Notes: generated by a model not told the origin, from the sequence alone. Shown: positions 18,244-27,870, numbered from the stretch's first letter. The stretch is 64,000 bases of DNA from Burkholderia lata (GCF_000012945.1 NC_007510.1:1178001-1242000); one strand, 5' to 3'. A program made the numbers and translations.

Positions 18244-18279
18244 GAAACGGGCCCCTTTGCGGGGCCCGTTTCGTTTTCG
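18244..18279 (+). terminator. Intrinsic terminator after map
   Basis: 12-bp stem GAAACGGGCCCC / GGGGCCCGTTTC, 5-nt loop, then GTTTTCGTT. Confidence 0.88.
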
Positions 18280-18356
18280 TTCCAGGTTGCGCGGCGCGAT
18301 TTACGCGCGAACGCGCCGACCGGCTGCTCGGTGGGGGAGCGCGGCTTGGCCGCCGC

Positions 18357-18860
18357 TCAACCGCGCGCCTTCTGCCATGCGGATTCGACGAACACGCGGC
18401 ACAGCGCTTCCATCCCCTTGCGGTCTTCGTCGTCGAAGCGTGCGGCGACCGGGCTGTCGACGTCCCACACGCCGATCAGCGTGCCGTCGGCGGCCACCAG
18501 CGGCACGACGATTTCCGATTCCGATGCGGCGTCGCACGCGATATGGCCGGGGAAGTCATGCACGTCGCGCACGACCTGCGTCTCGCGCGTCTGCGCGGCC
18601 GTGCCGCACACGCCCTTGCCGAGCGCGATCCGCACGCAGGCGGGCTTGCCCTGGAACGGTCCGACCACGAGTTCCGTCCCGTCGAAGAAGTAGAAACCGG
18701 CCCAGTTGAGACGGTCGAGCGAGTGGTAGACCAGCGCGGAAAAATTGGCCGCGTTCGCGGTCAGGTCGCGTTCGGATTCGACGAGCGCGCGTGCCTGCTC
18801 GACGAGCGTCGCGTATTGATCGGCCTTGGAGGCGTTGGGGTCGTTGGACAGCGTGAACAT
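18357..18860 (-). CDS. msrC: Free methionine-(R)-sulfoxide reductase (GAF domain)
   Basis: Reduces free L-methionine-(R)-sulfoxide using thioredoxin; cytosolic antioxidant enzyme. 167 residues, a single GAF domain. The three conserved cysteines of this family are present in the contexts KPACVRI, KGVCGTAA and HIACDAAS, along with NWAGFYF and VVGPFQG blocks. Single gene between the map terminator and the LysR gene. Other GAF proteins lack this cysteine trio, which supports the specific call. Confidence 0.92.
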   Translation of the reverse strand: MFTLSNDPNASKADQYATLVEQARALVESERDLTANAANFSALVYHSLDRLNWAGFYFFDGTELVVGPFQGKPACVRIALGKGVCGTAAQTRETQVVRDVHDFPGHIACDAASESEIVVPLVAADGTLIGVWDVDSPVAARFDDEDRKGMEALCRVFVESAWQKARG

Positions 18861-18962
18861 GGCGGGAAAACGATCAGGGTTGTGGAATGCGCGATGCGCG
18901 TACCGCAGTCTACGGCACGCGTGCGTGGTTTGCAGCGCCCGGTTACGCGTGAAGCGGCGCGC

Positions 18963-19880
18963 TCAATCGGGTTCGAGTTCGGCAAACCGCTCCGCCAGGA
19001 AATCGAGCAGCGCGCGTACTGAGGGCAGCAGCCCCCGGCGCGACGCGAACACCGCATGCACGATCTCGCGGCGCGGCGCCCAGTCGGGCAGTACGGTCAC
19101 CAGCTCGCCGCGCGCGACCTCATCGCGCACCATCATCGTCGGCAATTGCACGATGCCGACGCCCGCGACGGCCGCCGCGCGCAGCGCGAGCATGCCGCCC
19201 GTCACGAAGCGCGGCTGGTGATGAATTTCCGCGTGAGCGCCATCGGGCCCGCGCAGTCGCCACACGTGCGCGGACTGCGGGGCGCCGTGATCGAGACTCG
19301 GCAGGCGTGCGAGATCGGCGGGAACGGCCGGTGCGCCGTGCTCGCGCAGCAGCGAGGGGCTCGCGACGAGGCATTGGCCGCGCTCGGCCAGCATGCGCAG
19401 CGCGAGATCGCTGTCTTCGAGTGGCGGCGGGCGCACGCGGATCGCGACGTCGATCCCTTCGCCAACCACGTCGACGCGCCGGTTGGTCGCTTCCAGATGG
19501 ATCTCGACGCGTGGGCACGCAACCATGAACGCGGCGATCATCGTGCCGACCAGCGAATCGAGCAGTACGATCGGGCAACTGACGCGCACGATGCCGCGCG
19601 GTTCCTCGTGCAGCAGCGCGATCGCCTCGTCGGCCGCATCGGCTTCGACGAGCATCGCGCGGCAATGCGCGTAATAGGTCTGGCCGACGTCGGTAACCGT
19701 GAAGCGCCGCGTCGAGCGCTGGATCAGCCGCATCCCGAGCCGCGCCTCGAGCAGCGCGATGCGGCGACTCAGCTTCGATTTCGGCATGTCCAGCGCACGC
19801 CCGGCCGGTGCGAAGCCGCCGTGTTCGACGACCTGCACGAAGTAATAGAGATCGTTCAGATCCCGCGCTTTATCGTTCAT
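18963..19880 (-). CDS. LysR-family transcriptional regulator
   Basis: 305 residues. N-terminal winged HTH (DLNDLYYFVQVVEHGGFAPAGRAL...RRIALLEARLGMRLIQRSTRRF), then a periplasmic-binding-fold effector domain. It is divergent from the pirin gene with a 109-bp intergenic region, the classical LysR arrangement, so the pirin gene is the likely target. The similarity is to the AaeR/DsdC-like group with the N-terminal word LNDLYYFVQVVEHGGF. Effector unknown. Confidence 0.92.
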   Translation of the reverse strand: MNDKARDLNDLYYFVQVVEHGGFAPAGRALDMPKSKLSRRIALLEARLGMRLIQRSTRRFTVTDVGQTYYAHCRAMLVEADAADEAIALLHEEPRGIVRVSCPIVLLDSLVGTMIAAFMVACPRVEIHLEATNRRVDVVGEGIDVAIRVRPPPLEDSDLALRMLAERGQCLVASPSLLREHGAPAVPADLARLPSLDHGAPQSAHVWRLRGPDGAHAEIHHQPRFVTGGMLALRAAAVAGVGIVQLPTMMVRDEVARGELVTVLPDWAPRREIVHAVFASRRGLLPSVRALLDFLAERFAELEPD

Positions 19881-19953
19881 GAAATGGAACGCTGAGTGCG
19901 ATTTTGGCAGTCTACCGGATCGATCGTTCCACCACTATATTTCTACCCAGGAT

Positions 19954-19971
19954 GCGAAACACGTGTTTCGC
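19954..19971. promoter_or_regulatory. Perfect 18-bp palindrome between the LysR gene and pirin
   Basis: GCGAAACACGTGTTTCGC, fully self-complementary, 18-35 bp upstream of the pirin ATG. It is either an operator or, in mRNA, a hairpin next to the ribosome binding site (GGAGAAGG). Confidence 0.55.
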
Positions 19972-19989
19972 CGCAATTCGGAGAAGGCA

Positions 19990-20862
19990 ATGAAGAAGAT
20001 CCAGGGTGTCTACAGTGCGCCGCGCGGCCATTGGGTCGGCGACGGTTTCCCGGTGCGTTCGATGTTCAGCTACCAGTCTCACGGCGCGCACCTGAGCCCG
20101 TTCCTGCTGCTCGATTACGCCGGCCCGGCCACGTTCGAGCCGGGTTCGGTCTCGGCACCGCGCGGTGTCGGCCAGCATCCGCATCGCGGGTTCGAAACGG
20201 TGACGATCGTCTATGACGGCGAGGTCGCGCACCGCGACTCGACCGGCGCGGGCGGCGTGATCGGCCCGGGCGACGTGCAGTGGATGACGGCCGCGAGCGG
20301 GATCCTCCATGAGGAATTCCACTCGGAAGGGTTCACGCAGCGGGGCGGCCCGCTCGAGATGGTGCAGCTGTGGGTGAACCTGCCCGCCGCGGACAAGATG
20401 GGTGCGCCCGGCTACCAGACGCTGCTGAACGCCGACATCCCCGTGGTCGAGCTGCCGGACGGCGCGGGGCATGCGCGGATCATCGCGGGTGAATTCGACG
20501 GGCGGCGCGGCCCGGCCCGCACGCATACGCCGATCGATGTGTGGGACGTGCGGCTCGTGGCCGGCGGCCATGTGCGGTTCCCGGTCGCCGACGGGCGCAC
20601 GCTCGCGGTGGTCGTGCTGAGCGGTACCGTGCAGGTGAACGGTGAGACGGTCGCTCGCGAAGCGCAGTTCGTGCAACTCGGCCGCGACGGCAGCGACGTC
20701 GAGATCGAAGCGAACGGCGACGCGAAGCTGCTGATCCTGAGCGGCGAGCCGATCGACGAACCTGTCGTCGGTTACGGGCCGTTCGTGATGAACTCGCAAG
20801 AGGAGATCCGTACCGCGATCGAGGACTTCAACAGCGGCCGCTTCGGCCAGATGCCGGCATGA
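19990..20862 (+). CDS. Pirin family protein
   Basis: Bicupin metalloprotein of 290 residues, start ATG 19990 behind GGAGAAGG. Pirins include quercetinases and redox-sensing regulators. The metal-site pattern is intact: QHPHRGFETVT (two His), then His in VAHRDS or GILHEEFH, and Glu in EEFHSE. The N-terminal block RGHWVGDGFPVRSMFSYQ is typical. Regulated most likely by the divergent LysR protein. The biochemical role in this organism cannot be deduced. Confidence 0.93.
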   Translation: MKKIQGVYSAPRGHWVGDGFPVRSMFSYQSHGAHLSPFLLLDYAGPATFEPGSVSAPRGVGQHPHRGFETVTIVYDGEVAHRDSTGAGGVIGPGDVQWMTAASGILHEEFHSEGFTQRGGPLEMVQLWVNLPAADKMGAPGYQTLLNADIPVVELPDGAGHARIIAGEFDGRRGPARTHTPIDVWDVRLVAGGHVRFPVADGRTLAVVVLSGTVQVNGETVAREAQFVQLGRDGSDVEIEANGDAKLLILSGEPIDEPVVGYGPFVMNSQEEIRTAIEDFNSGRFGQMPA

Positions 20863-20867
20863 CGGAC

Positions 20868-20897
20868 AGGCCCCGCGCAATGCGGGGCCTTTTTTTG
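20868..20897 (+). terminator. Intrinsic terminator after pirin
   Basis: AGGCCCCGC / GCGGGGCCT, loop GCAAT, then T(7). Confidence 0.92.
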
Positions 20898-20988
20898 CGC
20901 GCGGACAGTCGATCGCGCGGCGAGTGCGCTTCGAGGCATAATCGTCGATTGCCGCGCGCCGGCCGGCGCGCCCGAATCAGGACCGACC

Positions 20989-21474
20989 ATGAACGCATCC
21001 GCTGCATCCCCGAGCGCCGCCGATCTCGACTGGCGCTGGAAATCCTTCGACGCGCTGACGGCGCGCGAAGTCTATTCGATCCTCGAAGCACGCAGCGCGG
21101 TGTTCGTCGTCGAGCAGAACTGCGTGTATCGCGATATCGACGACGCGGACCAGACCGCATGGCACCTGGCCGCCTTCGATCCGGCAGGCCGCGTGGCCGG
21201 CTATCTTCGCGTGCTGCTGCCCGATGCGCAGAACACCGACGTACGCATCGGCCGCGTGCTGACGACCGCCGCGTTCCGCGGCGCGGGCCTAGGCAACGGG
21301 CTGCTGTCGCGCGCGCTCGAGCATATCCGCGCGCAGTGGCCGGATACGCCGGTGAGCCTGCATGCGCAGGCCCACTTGCAGCGTTTTTACGGGGCATTCG
21401 GCTTCACGCCGAGTTCGGACGTGCACGACGAGGACGGCATCCCGCACGTGTGGATGAGCAGCGCGCGCGCGTAA
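20989..21474 (+). CDS. ElaA-like GNAT acetyltransferase
   Basis: 161 residues. The ElaA-type opening is seen (WRWKSFDALTAREVYSILEARSAVFVVEQNCVYRDIDDAD), then acetyl-CoA motif GRVLTTAAFRGAGLGNGLL and C-terminal RFYGAFGFTPSSDVHDEDGI. Function of the family is largely unassigned. It has a possible -10 (CATAAT) about 55 bp upstream and overlaps nothing; the convergent ctaG gene ends 22 bp after its stop. Confidence 0.9.
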   Translation: MNASAASPSAADLDWRWKSFDALTAREVYSILEARSAVFVVEQNCVYRDIDDADQTAWHLAAFDPAGRVAGYLRVLLPDAQNTDVRIGRVLTTAAFRGAGLGNGLLSRALEHIRAQWPDTPVSLHAQAHLQRFYGAFGFTPSSDVHDEDGIPHVWMSSARA

Positions 21475-21496
21475 TGCGCGACGCGCCGCGCAGCGG

Positions 21497-22366
21497 TCAG
21501 TGCGCGGCGTTTGCTACCGGCGGCCGGTCCGCGCGCTGCGCGGCCCGTTCATCGATCAGGCGGCCGCGCGCGGACAGCCGCAACCAGTGCCGCAGCGCGA
21601 TCAGCGCGCCGATCACGCTCATCATCGAGCCGGGAATCCACAGCAGCAGGCCACCGATCTGCTGGTCGCGCAGCGGGCTCAGCCACGTGAACGCACGGCC
21701 GCAGATCGAATAGATCGGATACAGCTCGTGCGGCGTGAAGAAGATCAGCGCGCCGAGCGCGATCTGCGGCGGGATCGCCGCGACGACGATCAGGATCCGG
21801 CGGCCCGGCGACAACCGCGCGGGCGGCGCGGGACGCGGATCGACGACGAGCCACCAGAACAGCAGCCCGTCGATCACCATGCTCCAGTTCATCACGCGAT
21901 AGAGACGCCAGTCGAGCATCGCGATGAAGTGGATCGGCGACAGCAGCCAGAAATAGATCAGCCCGACGAACAGCACGACCGCGACGACGGGATGGAACAC
22001 CACGTCGAGCGTCGCGCGCACGGGCGCCCATGCGAGTGCAGGGCGCACGAAACGCTGCCGCCAGCGGAACGGGATGCCCGCGCGAATCGCCGCGCCCGGA
22101 TAGGACAGCGCGATAAAGAACGGCCCGAGGTGGTGCAGCACCAGGTGCTGCGCGCGATGCAGGAAGAACTCGTGCTCGAAGAAATAGTCGAGCCGCGTAT
22201 GCAGTGCGATGTAGAGCGCCGTCAGCCCGAACCAGAACGAGAACTGCCGCAGCGGCGACACCTTCGCCTTCTTCACGCCGCGCGCGAACAGCACGGCAGC
22301 GGTCAGCACCGCGATCACCACGGTGGGCGACGGTTCCCACGGATCGAGCCAGTACAGGAGGTTCAT
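21497..22366 (-). CDS. ctaG: Cytochrome c oxidase assembly factor, Caa3-type CtaG
   Basis: Polytopic membrane protein of 289 residues with about seven hydrophobic helices. It contains the histidine-rich conserved segment FFEHEFFLHRAQHLVLHHLGPF typical of the Caa3_CtaG family, which takes part in copper insertion into cytochrome oxidase. Last gene of the minus-strand unit sco-pcuC-ctaG; only 10 bp separate it from pcuC. It differs from the Cox11-type protein also called CtaG. Confidence 0.9.
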   Translation of the reverse strand: MNLLYWLDPWEPSPTVVIAVLTAAVLFARGVKKAKVSPLRQFSFWFGLTALYIALHTRLDYFFEHEFFLHRAQHLVLHHLGPFFIALSYPGAAIRAGIPFRWRQRFVRPALAWAPVRATLDVVFHPVVAVVLFVGLIYFWLLSPIHFIAMLDWRLYRVMNWSMVIDGLLFWWLVVDPRPAPPARLSPGRRILIVVAAIPPQIALGALIFFTPHELYPIYSICGRAFTWLSPLRDQQIGGLLLWIPGSMMSVIGALIALRHWLRLSARGRLIDERAAQRADRPPVANAAH

Positions 22367-22376
22367 CGTGCGCGCA

Positions 22377-22823
22377 TTACTTCGCCTGGGCCGGCGACTT
22401 CACGGCGAACGGCGCATCGACCGTTTCGCCGTCGGAGAACTTCAGGCGCAGGTGCACGGTGTCGCCCGGCTTGATCGCGTGCTTCGGCTCTTCGAGCATG
22501 AAGTGGTAGCCGCCCGGCGCGATGTCGACCTTGCCGCGCGCGGGGATCGTCAGCTTGTCGACCATTTCCATCTTCTGCGTCGAGCCGTTCGAGACGGTCT
22601 GGTGCAGCATGGCCATCCCGTAGTCGGGGCTGTCGACGTCGACGAGATCGACCGGCTTGTCGCTCGTGTTCACGAGCGTCACGTAGCCGCCGGCCGGCAG
22701 CTTGTTCGGCAGCCAGCGCACCCACGCGTTCTGCGCAGTGATCGCGCCGGCGGCATACGCGTGGGCGCCTGCGCACAGCGCGGCGAGGAGGGCGAGCGTC
22801 TTGAGGGTCGTTTTCGTTTTCAT
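22377..22823 (-). CDS. Periplasmic copper chaperone PCu(A)C
   Basis: 148 residues with a Sec signal peptide (TLKTLALLAALCAGAHAYAAGA). It binds Cu(I) through His and Met: MAMLHQT, then KMEM and HFML, in the H-x10-M-x21-H-x-M type arrangement. It delivers copper to the CuA or CuB sites of oxidases together with Sco proteins; the sco gene is 12 bp upstream and ctaG 10 bp downstream, a consistent functional cassette. Confidence 0.93.
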   Translation of the reverse strand: MKTKTTLKTLALLAALCAGAHAYAAGAITAQNAWVRWLPNKLPAGGYVTLVNTSDKPVDLVDVDSPDYGMAMLHQTVSNGSTQKMEMVDKLTIPARGKVDIAPGGYHFMLEEPKHAIKPGDTVHLRLKFSDGETVDAPFAVKSPAQAK

Positions 22824-22835
22824 GTCGGGATGAAT

Positions 22836-23471
22836 TCAGGTAGTGGAGGCGGTGTCGATGATCCGGCGCACATCGGCGGCGATGGCGTCGGGCGAGTCGC
22901 GGTCGGTCGCAAGCAGGCGGGCGCGGCCGCTCGCGTCGAAGATGTAGACGGCCGAGCTGTGCGTGACTTCGTAGCCGCCCGACGGATCGCGCTTTTCCAT
23001 CTGGTACGCGACGCGATAGCGCTTCGCGAGCGATTCGATCTGGCGGTCGGTGCCGGTCAGGCCGCGCGCATGCGCGGCATCGAACGCGGCGACATACGAT
23101 TGCATGGCCTGCGGCGTGTCGCGCGCAGGGTCGACCGACACGAACAGGATGCGCACGTTGTTTGCCTGCGGGCCGAGCTTCGTGAGCACTTCCATCAGCC
23201 GTGCCATCGTTTCGGGGCAGACATCGGGGCAGTGCGTGTAGCCGAAGTAGACGAGCGCAACCTGGCCGTGGAATGCATCGGCGTCAACGGGGTGGCCGTC
23301 GCCGCCCGTCAGCGTGAACGACAGGTCGGGCAGGTGGCCGGTCACGTTGGTGAGGTTCCAGCGTGGCTCGTCGTGCGTGCACGCGGCGAGTGCCACGGCG
23401 GCGGCGAGGGCCGCGGCCGTGCGGATGAGGCGGGAGAAGCGCCGGTGCGGCGCGGGACGGGCAGACGACAT
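22836..23471 (-). CDS. SCO1/SenC family copper metallochaperone
   Basis: Thioredoxin-fold lipoprotein of 211 residues from ATG 23471 (the longer open frame upstream lacks homology). Lipobox LAAC follows a hydrophobic helix, so it is anchored in the membrane facing the periplasm. Copper ligands CPDVCP (C-x3-C) and a distal His in GYEVTHSSAVYIFD are present. It heads the sco-pcuC-ctaG unit for cytochrome oxidase metallation. Confidence 0.93.
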   Translation of the reverse strand: MSSARPAPHRRFSRLIRTAAALAAAVALAACTHDEPRWNLTNVTGHLPDLSFTLTGGDGHPVDADAFHGQVALVYFGYTHCPDVCPETMARLMEVLTKLGPQANNVRILFVSVDPARDTPQAMQSYVAAFDAAHARGLTGTDRQIESLAKRYRVAYQMEKRDPSGGYEVTHSSAVYIFDASGRARLLATDRDSPDAIAADVRRIIDTASTT

Positions 23472-23751
23472 CCTGGGGCTCGATCGGACGAAATGGTAGC
23501 CGGGGCGCGGCGCCATGCGTCGCGCGGCAGGCGGTTGCGACTGTAGCGCAATTCGCGCACCGGCGTCCTTTCGAAACCCGTACGCGACGGGCGAGCGGGG
23601 CAATATGTCGCAGTTGACGCAGTGGGCGGCGCGATGCCGGCGCTGCGCCGGTTTCGCCCATCTCGATGCGCAGGCGCGGTAAGATGCGCACAATTCCATT
23701 CGCGCAGCGGCCGCCCGGCGTTTGCCGGCCGGCCCTCACACTATCGAATCG

Positions 23752-24504
23752 ATGCAATCCGTTCCGGCTTCCCTGTCCCTGACCGATACCGCGTTCTTCT
23801 TCGACTTCGACGGCACGCTCGTCGAGTTGGCGCCGACGCCCGACAGCATTCATGTTCCGCCGTCGCTGCTGACGCTGCTCGACGAGCTGCAGCGCCGCTC
23901 GCACGGCGCGGTCGCGATCGTGTCCGGGCGCGGGATCGACAACATCGACACGTTCCTGAAGATGCCCGACATGCCGATCGCCGGCCTGCACGGCGCGGAG
24001 CGTCGCGATGCGAACGGCGACACGCAACGTATCGGCTTCAACGACGAACGCCTGCTGCGCATCGAGCGCGAGCTGGCGGCCGTCGTCGACCGTCATCCGG
24101 GCATGCTGCTCGAAATCAAGGGCGCGGCCGTCGCGCTGCACTACCGCAACGCGCCCGAGCGCGAGGCGGCGGCGCGCGCGGCCACCGAGCGCCTCGTCGC
24201 CGACTATGCCGATGCGTATGTGCTGCAGCCCGGCAAGATGGTGTTCGAGATCAAGCCGAAAGGCGTCGACAAGGGGCGCGCGCTCGCCGCGTTCCTCGAC
24301 GAGCCGCCGTTTGCCGGCCGCGTGCCGGTGTTCGCGGGCGACGACCTGACCGACGAGAAGGGCTTCGCGGTGGTCAACGCGCGCGGCGGCCTGTCGATCA
24401 AGGTCGGCGCGGGCGAGACGTCCGCCCGCATGCGGCTCGATTCGGTCGACGCGCTGCATGAGCAGATCGCGTGCTGGCTTGGTGCGGGGCAGTCGGACGC
24501 ATGA
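23752..24504 (+). CDS. otsB: Trehalose-6-phosphate phosphatase
   Basis: Dephosphorylates trehalose 6-phosphate to trehalose. 250 residues from ATG 23752; the alternative TTG ten codons earlier is less likely. HAD-superfamily motif I FFDFDGTL (residues 16-23), motif II SGR, motif III/IV KPKGVDKG and GDDLTDEKGF. Its TGA overlaps the ATG of otsA (ATGA), so the two trehalose genes are translationally coupled, phosphatase first. An osmoprotection and desiccation role is known for the pathway. Confidence 0.95.
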   Translation: MQSVPASLSLTDTAFFFDFDGTLVELAPTPDSIHVPPSLLTLLDELQRRSHGAVAIVSGRGIDNIDTFLKMPDMPIAGLHGAERRDANGDTQRIGFNDERLLRIERELAAVVDRHPGMLLEIKGAAVALHYRNAPEREAAARAATERLVADYADAYVLQPGKMVFEIKPKGVDKGRALAAFLDEPPFAGRVPVFAGDDLTDEKGFAVVNARGGLSIKVGAGETSARMRLDSVDALHEQIACWLGAGQSDA

Positions 24505-25880
24505 GTCGCCTCATCATTGTTTCAAACCGCGTTGCGCCGATTTCGGAAGGCGAACCGGCGGCGGGTGGTCTCGCGATCGGCGTCTACGATGCGCTGAAGG
24601 AGACGGGCGGCATGTGGTTCGGCTGGAGCGGCGAGGTCGTCGCGTCCGGCGCACCGCAAATTCGCGTCGAGGAGCACGGGCCGGTCACGTTCGCGACCAT
24701 CGGCCTGTCGCGGCGCGACTACGACCAGTATTACCGCGGCTTCTCGAACGCGACGCTGTGGCCCGCGTTTCATTACCGCACCGACCTGATCCAGTACGAC
24801 CGTCACGAGTTCGAAGGCTACAGCCGCGTGAACGTGTGGCTTGCCCAGCAGCTCGTGCCGCTGCTGCAGGACGACGACGTGATCTGGGTGCACGACTATC
24901 ACCTGATCCCGTTCGCGCGCGCACTGCGCGCGGCCGGCGTGAAGAACCGCATCGGCTTCTTCCTGCATATCCCGTTTCCGGCTGCACAGGTGCTCGTCAA
25001 CGTGCCGCCGCATCGCGATCTCGTCGAGTCACTGTGCGCGTTCGACCTGATCGGTTTCCAGACCGAACCCGACCTGCGCGCGTTCTGCGACTACGTCGAA
25101 TCCGAAGCGGACGGCGTGATCGAGCGCGACGGCCACCTGGCGACGGTGCGCGCATTCGGCCGGACGCTGCGCGCGGCCGCCTATCCGATCGGCGTGCATC
25201 CGGACGAGATCGCGTCGCTCGCGCAGGCCGGCGAGCACGGCAAGGCGGTGCGCACGCTCGCGATCTCGCTGCGCGGCCGCAAGCTGATCATGAGCGTCGA
25301 CCGGCTCGATTATTCGAAGGGGCTCGTCGAGCGCTTCCGTGCGTTCGAGAAGCTGCTCGAGCACGAGCCGTCGCATCGCAATCGCGTGTCGTTCCTGCAG
25401 ATCGCGCCGTCGACCCGCGCGGAGCTGCGCGCGTACCAGGACATCCGGCTACAGCTCGAAGGGGAGTCGGGGCGCATCAACGGACGCTTCGCCGAGCTCG
25501 ACTGGGCGCCGATCCTCTATATCCATCGTCAGTACGACCGCCAGCTGCTCGCTGCGCTGTACCGGCTCGCGCGGGTCGGCTACGTGACGCCGCTGCGCGA
25601 CGGGATGAATCTCGTCGCGAAGGAATACGTGTCCGCGCAGAATCCGGAGGATCCGGGCGTGCTCGTACTGTCGCGCTTCGCGGGCGCCGCACGCGAGTTG
25701 ACGGGGGCGCTGATCGTCAATCCGATCGATATCGACGGAATGGCCGACGCGTTGTCGCAGGCGCTGACGATGCCGCTCGCCGAGCGGCGCGCGCGTTATA
25801 CGGACATGATTGCGCAGCTTCGCGAGAACAACGTGTCGGTGTGGCGCGACAACTTCCTGCGCGATCTTCAGCACGCGTAA
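24501..25880 (+). CDS. otsA: Trehalose-6-phosphate synthase
   Basis: GT20 retaining glycosyltransferase that joins UDP-glucose and glucose 6-phosphate. 459 residues from ATG 24501. Family blocks are present: [54 protein letters not shown] and [15 protein letters not shown]. Overlaps otsB by 4 bp and ends at a strong terminator, so otsBA is a two-gene operon. Confidence 0.97.
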   Translation: MSRLIIVSNRVAPISEGEPAAGGLAIGVYDALKETGGMWFGWSGEVVASGAPQIRVEEHGPVTFATIGLSRRDYDQYYRGFSNATLWPAFHYRTDLIQYDRHEFEGYSRVNVWLAQQLVPLLQDDDVIWVHDYHLIPFARALRAAGVKNRIGFFLHIPFPAAQVLVNVPPHRDLVESLCAFDLIGFQTEPDLRAFCDYVESEADGVIERDGHLATVRAFGRTLRAAAYPIGVHPDEIASLAQAGEHGKAVRTLAISLRGRKLIMSVDRLDYSKGLVERFRAFEKLLEHEPSHRNRVSFLQIAPSTRAELRAYQDIRLQLEGESGRINGRFAELDWAPILYIHRQYDRQLLAALYRLARVGYVTPLRDGMNLVAKEYVSAQNPEDPGVLVLSRFAGAARELTGALIVNPIDIDGMADALSQALTMPLAERRARYTDMIAQLRENNVSVWRDNFLRDLQHA

Positions 25881-25898
25881 CCGGCGTCATCGAGCAAT

Positions 25899-25937
25899 AA
25901 AAAAAGCCGCAGTGCGACGCGCACTGCGGCTTTTTTG
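25899..25937 (+). terminator. Bidirectional terminator between otsA and the ABC exporter
   Basis: 15-bp stem AAAAAGCCGCAGTGC / GCACTGCGGCTTTTT, loop GACGC. A-run and T-run on opposite sides fit the two converging genes. Confidence 0.93.
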
Positions 25938-25956
25938 TTGGGTGCGGGCCGGCGTG

Positions 25957-27870
25957 TCAGGCCGCGCGTTCGCCGGTCGGCGTGCTGCCGTCGGGGGCCG
26001 GGTGATGGCGGCCATGCTGTTTCGCGAGCAGGTCGCGGTACAGGCCCGGGCGGTTGCGCAGCACGTCGGGCGCGCCGTCGTCGATGACCTTGCCGTTGTT
26101 CATCACGATGATCCGGTCGAAGTTGCGCAGCGTCGACAGGCGGTGGGCGATCGCGATCACCGTGCGGCCGACCATCAGGCGGTCGAGCGCGCTCTGGATC
26201 GCTTCCTCGGATGCGCTGTCGAGCGCGGACGTCGCTTCGTCGAGCAGCAGGATCGGCGCATCCTTCAGGATCGCGCGCGCGATCGCGATGCGCTGGCGCT
26301 GGCCGCCCGACAGCTTGACGCCGCGGTCGCCGACGATCGTGTCATAGCCTTCCGGCATCGCTTCGATGAACTCCGCGCAGCGCGCGTCGCGCGCGGCGGC
26401 GAGCACTTCCTCGCGGGTCGCTTCGGGGCGGCCGTACGCGATGTTGTCGTAGATCGTCCGGTGCAGCAGCGAGATGTCCTGCGGCACGAGTGCGATCGCG
26501 TGGCGCAGGCTGTCCTGCGTGATCGTCTTCACGTCCTGGCCGTCGACCTGCACGGCGCCGTCCTGCGTATCGTAGAAGCGCTGCAGCAGCGCGAGCACGG
26601 TCGACTTGCCGGCGCCCGACTTGCCGATCAGGCCGACGCGCTGGCCCGGCTCGATATGGAGGTCGAAGTGGTCGAGGATCGCGCGGCGGTGCGGATACGC
26701 GAACGTCACGCGCTCGAAGTTGACGCGGCCGCCCTTGGCCGACAGCGGCTGCGCGTCGGAGCGGTCCGGCATCCCGTGCGGCTCGAGCAGCGTCTTGACC
26801 GCTTCGGACAGGCGCGCGATGTGCTGCGTGACGTCGACGAGCGCGACCGCGAGATCGCGCGTGCCGTGCAGGATCGTGAAGCCGAGCGAGCTGACGAGCA
26901 CGATGTCGCCCGACGTCGCGCGGCCCTGGTCCCACAGCCACAGCGCCCAGCCGAGCAGGCCGGCGGACAGCATCGCGGTGATCACCGCGTGCAGCAGGCG
27001 CAGCTTCTCGAGATAGAGCAGGCTTTGCTGGCGCGCGTCCATCTCGGCCTTGACCGTCGCGCCGAAGCGTTTCTGTTCGCGCAGCGTCATCCCGAACGCA
27101 CGCACGAGGCCCATGTTACCGATCACGTCGACGAGTTCGCCGTCGACCGCGGCGGCCTTCGCCGCGAATGCGTGGTGGCGTGCCGAGCCGCGACCGGCCA
27201 GCTTGAACAGCACGATGGAGAGCACCGCGGAGCAGCCGAGCAGGCCCGCCGCCATCATCGGATTGACGACGATGATCATCAGGATCGCGCCCATCACCGC
27301 GATGCACGGCGGCAGTACGTTCCACGCCATCGTGTTTTCAGACGTGTAGACCGCGTTCGACGTGGCCGTGATGCGGCTCGCGAGCGTGCCGGGCTGCTTC
27401 TCGGCGTAGTAGGTGGGCGAATGGCCGATCAGGTACTGGAACAGGTCGCGCCGCAGGTCGCCGGTGACGGCGACGAACGTGTGCGCGGCGAACCAGCCGC
27501 CGACGCGCCACAGCAGGTTGTCGGCGGCGATCAGCCCGACGAGCAGCGCGAATGCGCTCCACAGCGGGCCGGGGTGATGCCGCCCGGTCGCCAGCACGTC
27601 GATCAGGTGCTTGATCGCGTATTGCGAGCCGAGCGCGCAGCCGACGGCGGCCAGCACGCTGCAGAGCACGATCAGGTGGGCGACAGGATGCAGGCGAATG
27701 TAGCGGAACAGGAACGCGATCGGTCGATGCGCGTAGCTCGACAGCTTCGCGTTGTGGGCGTTGCGCTGGGCAGGGGTGAGAGATTCCAAAATATGCGTGC
27801 GGTGATTCGGTGATTGAGCGTGGCGGCTGGATCGCAGGCCGGCGTTCGCCCGGACTGAATAATCCGGCAT
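25957..27870 (-). CDS. ABC exporter, fused permease/ATPase (MsbA/multidrug type)
   Basis: Homodimeric exporter half-transporter of about 637 residues. Transmembrane domain about 45-340, nucleotide-binding domain about 375-610 with Walker A GKSGAGKST, signature LSGGQRQR, Walker B ILLLDEATSALD and H-loop AHRLST. The start is uncertain: ATG 27870 gives 25-30 poorly structured residues, and a TTG at 27789 would begin at the conserved ESLTPAQRNAHN segment. Substrate unknown. It stands alone, convergent with otsA. Confidence 0.88.
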   Translation of the reverse strand: MPDYSVRANAGLRSSRHAQSPNHRTHILESLTPAQRNAHNAKLSSYAHRPIAFLFRYIRLHPVAHLIVLCSVLAAVGCALGSQYAIKHLIDVLATGRHHPGPLWSAFALLVGLIAADNLLWRVGGWFAAHTFVAVTGDLRRDLFQYLIGHSPTYYAEKQPGTLASRITATSNAVYTSENTMAWNVLPPCIAVMGAILMIIVVNPMMAAGLLGCSAVLSIVLFKLAGRGSARHHAFAAKAAAVDGELVDVIGNMGLVRAFGMTLREQKRFGATVKAEMDARQQSLLYLEKLRLLHAVITAMLSAGLLGWALWLWDQGRATSGDIVLVSSLGFTILHGTRDLAVALVDVTQHIARLSEAVKTLLEPHGMPDRSDAQPLSAKGGRVNFERVTFAYPHRRAILDHFDLHIEPGQRVGLIGKSGAGKSTVLALLQRFYDTQDGAVQVDGQDVKTITQDSLRHAIALVPQDISLLHRTIYDNIAYGRPEATREEVLAAARDARCAEFIEAMPEGYDTIVGDRGVKLSGGQRQRIAIARAILKDAPILLLDEATSALDSASEEAIQSALDRLMVGRTVIAIAHRLSTLRNFDRIIVMNNGKVIDDGAPDVLRNRPGLYRDLLAKQHGRHHPAPDGSTPTGERAA

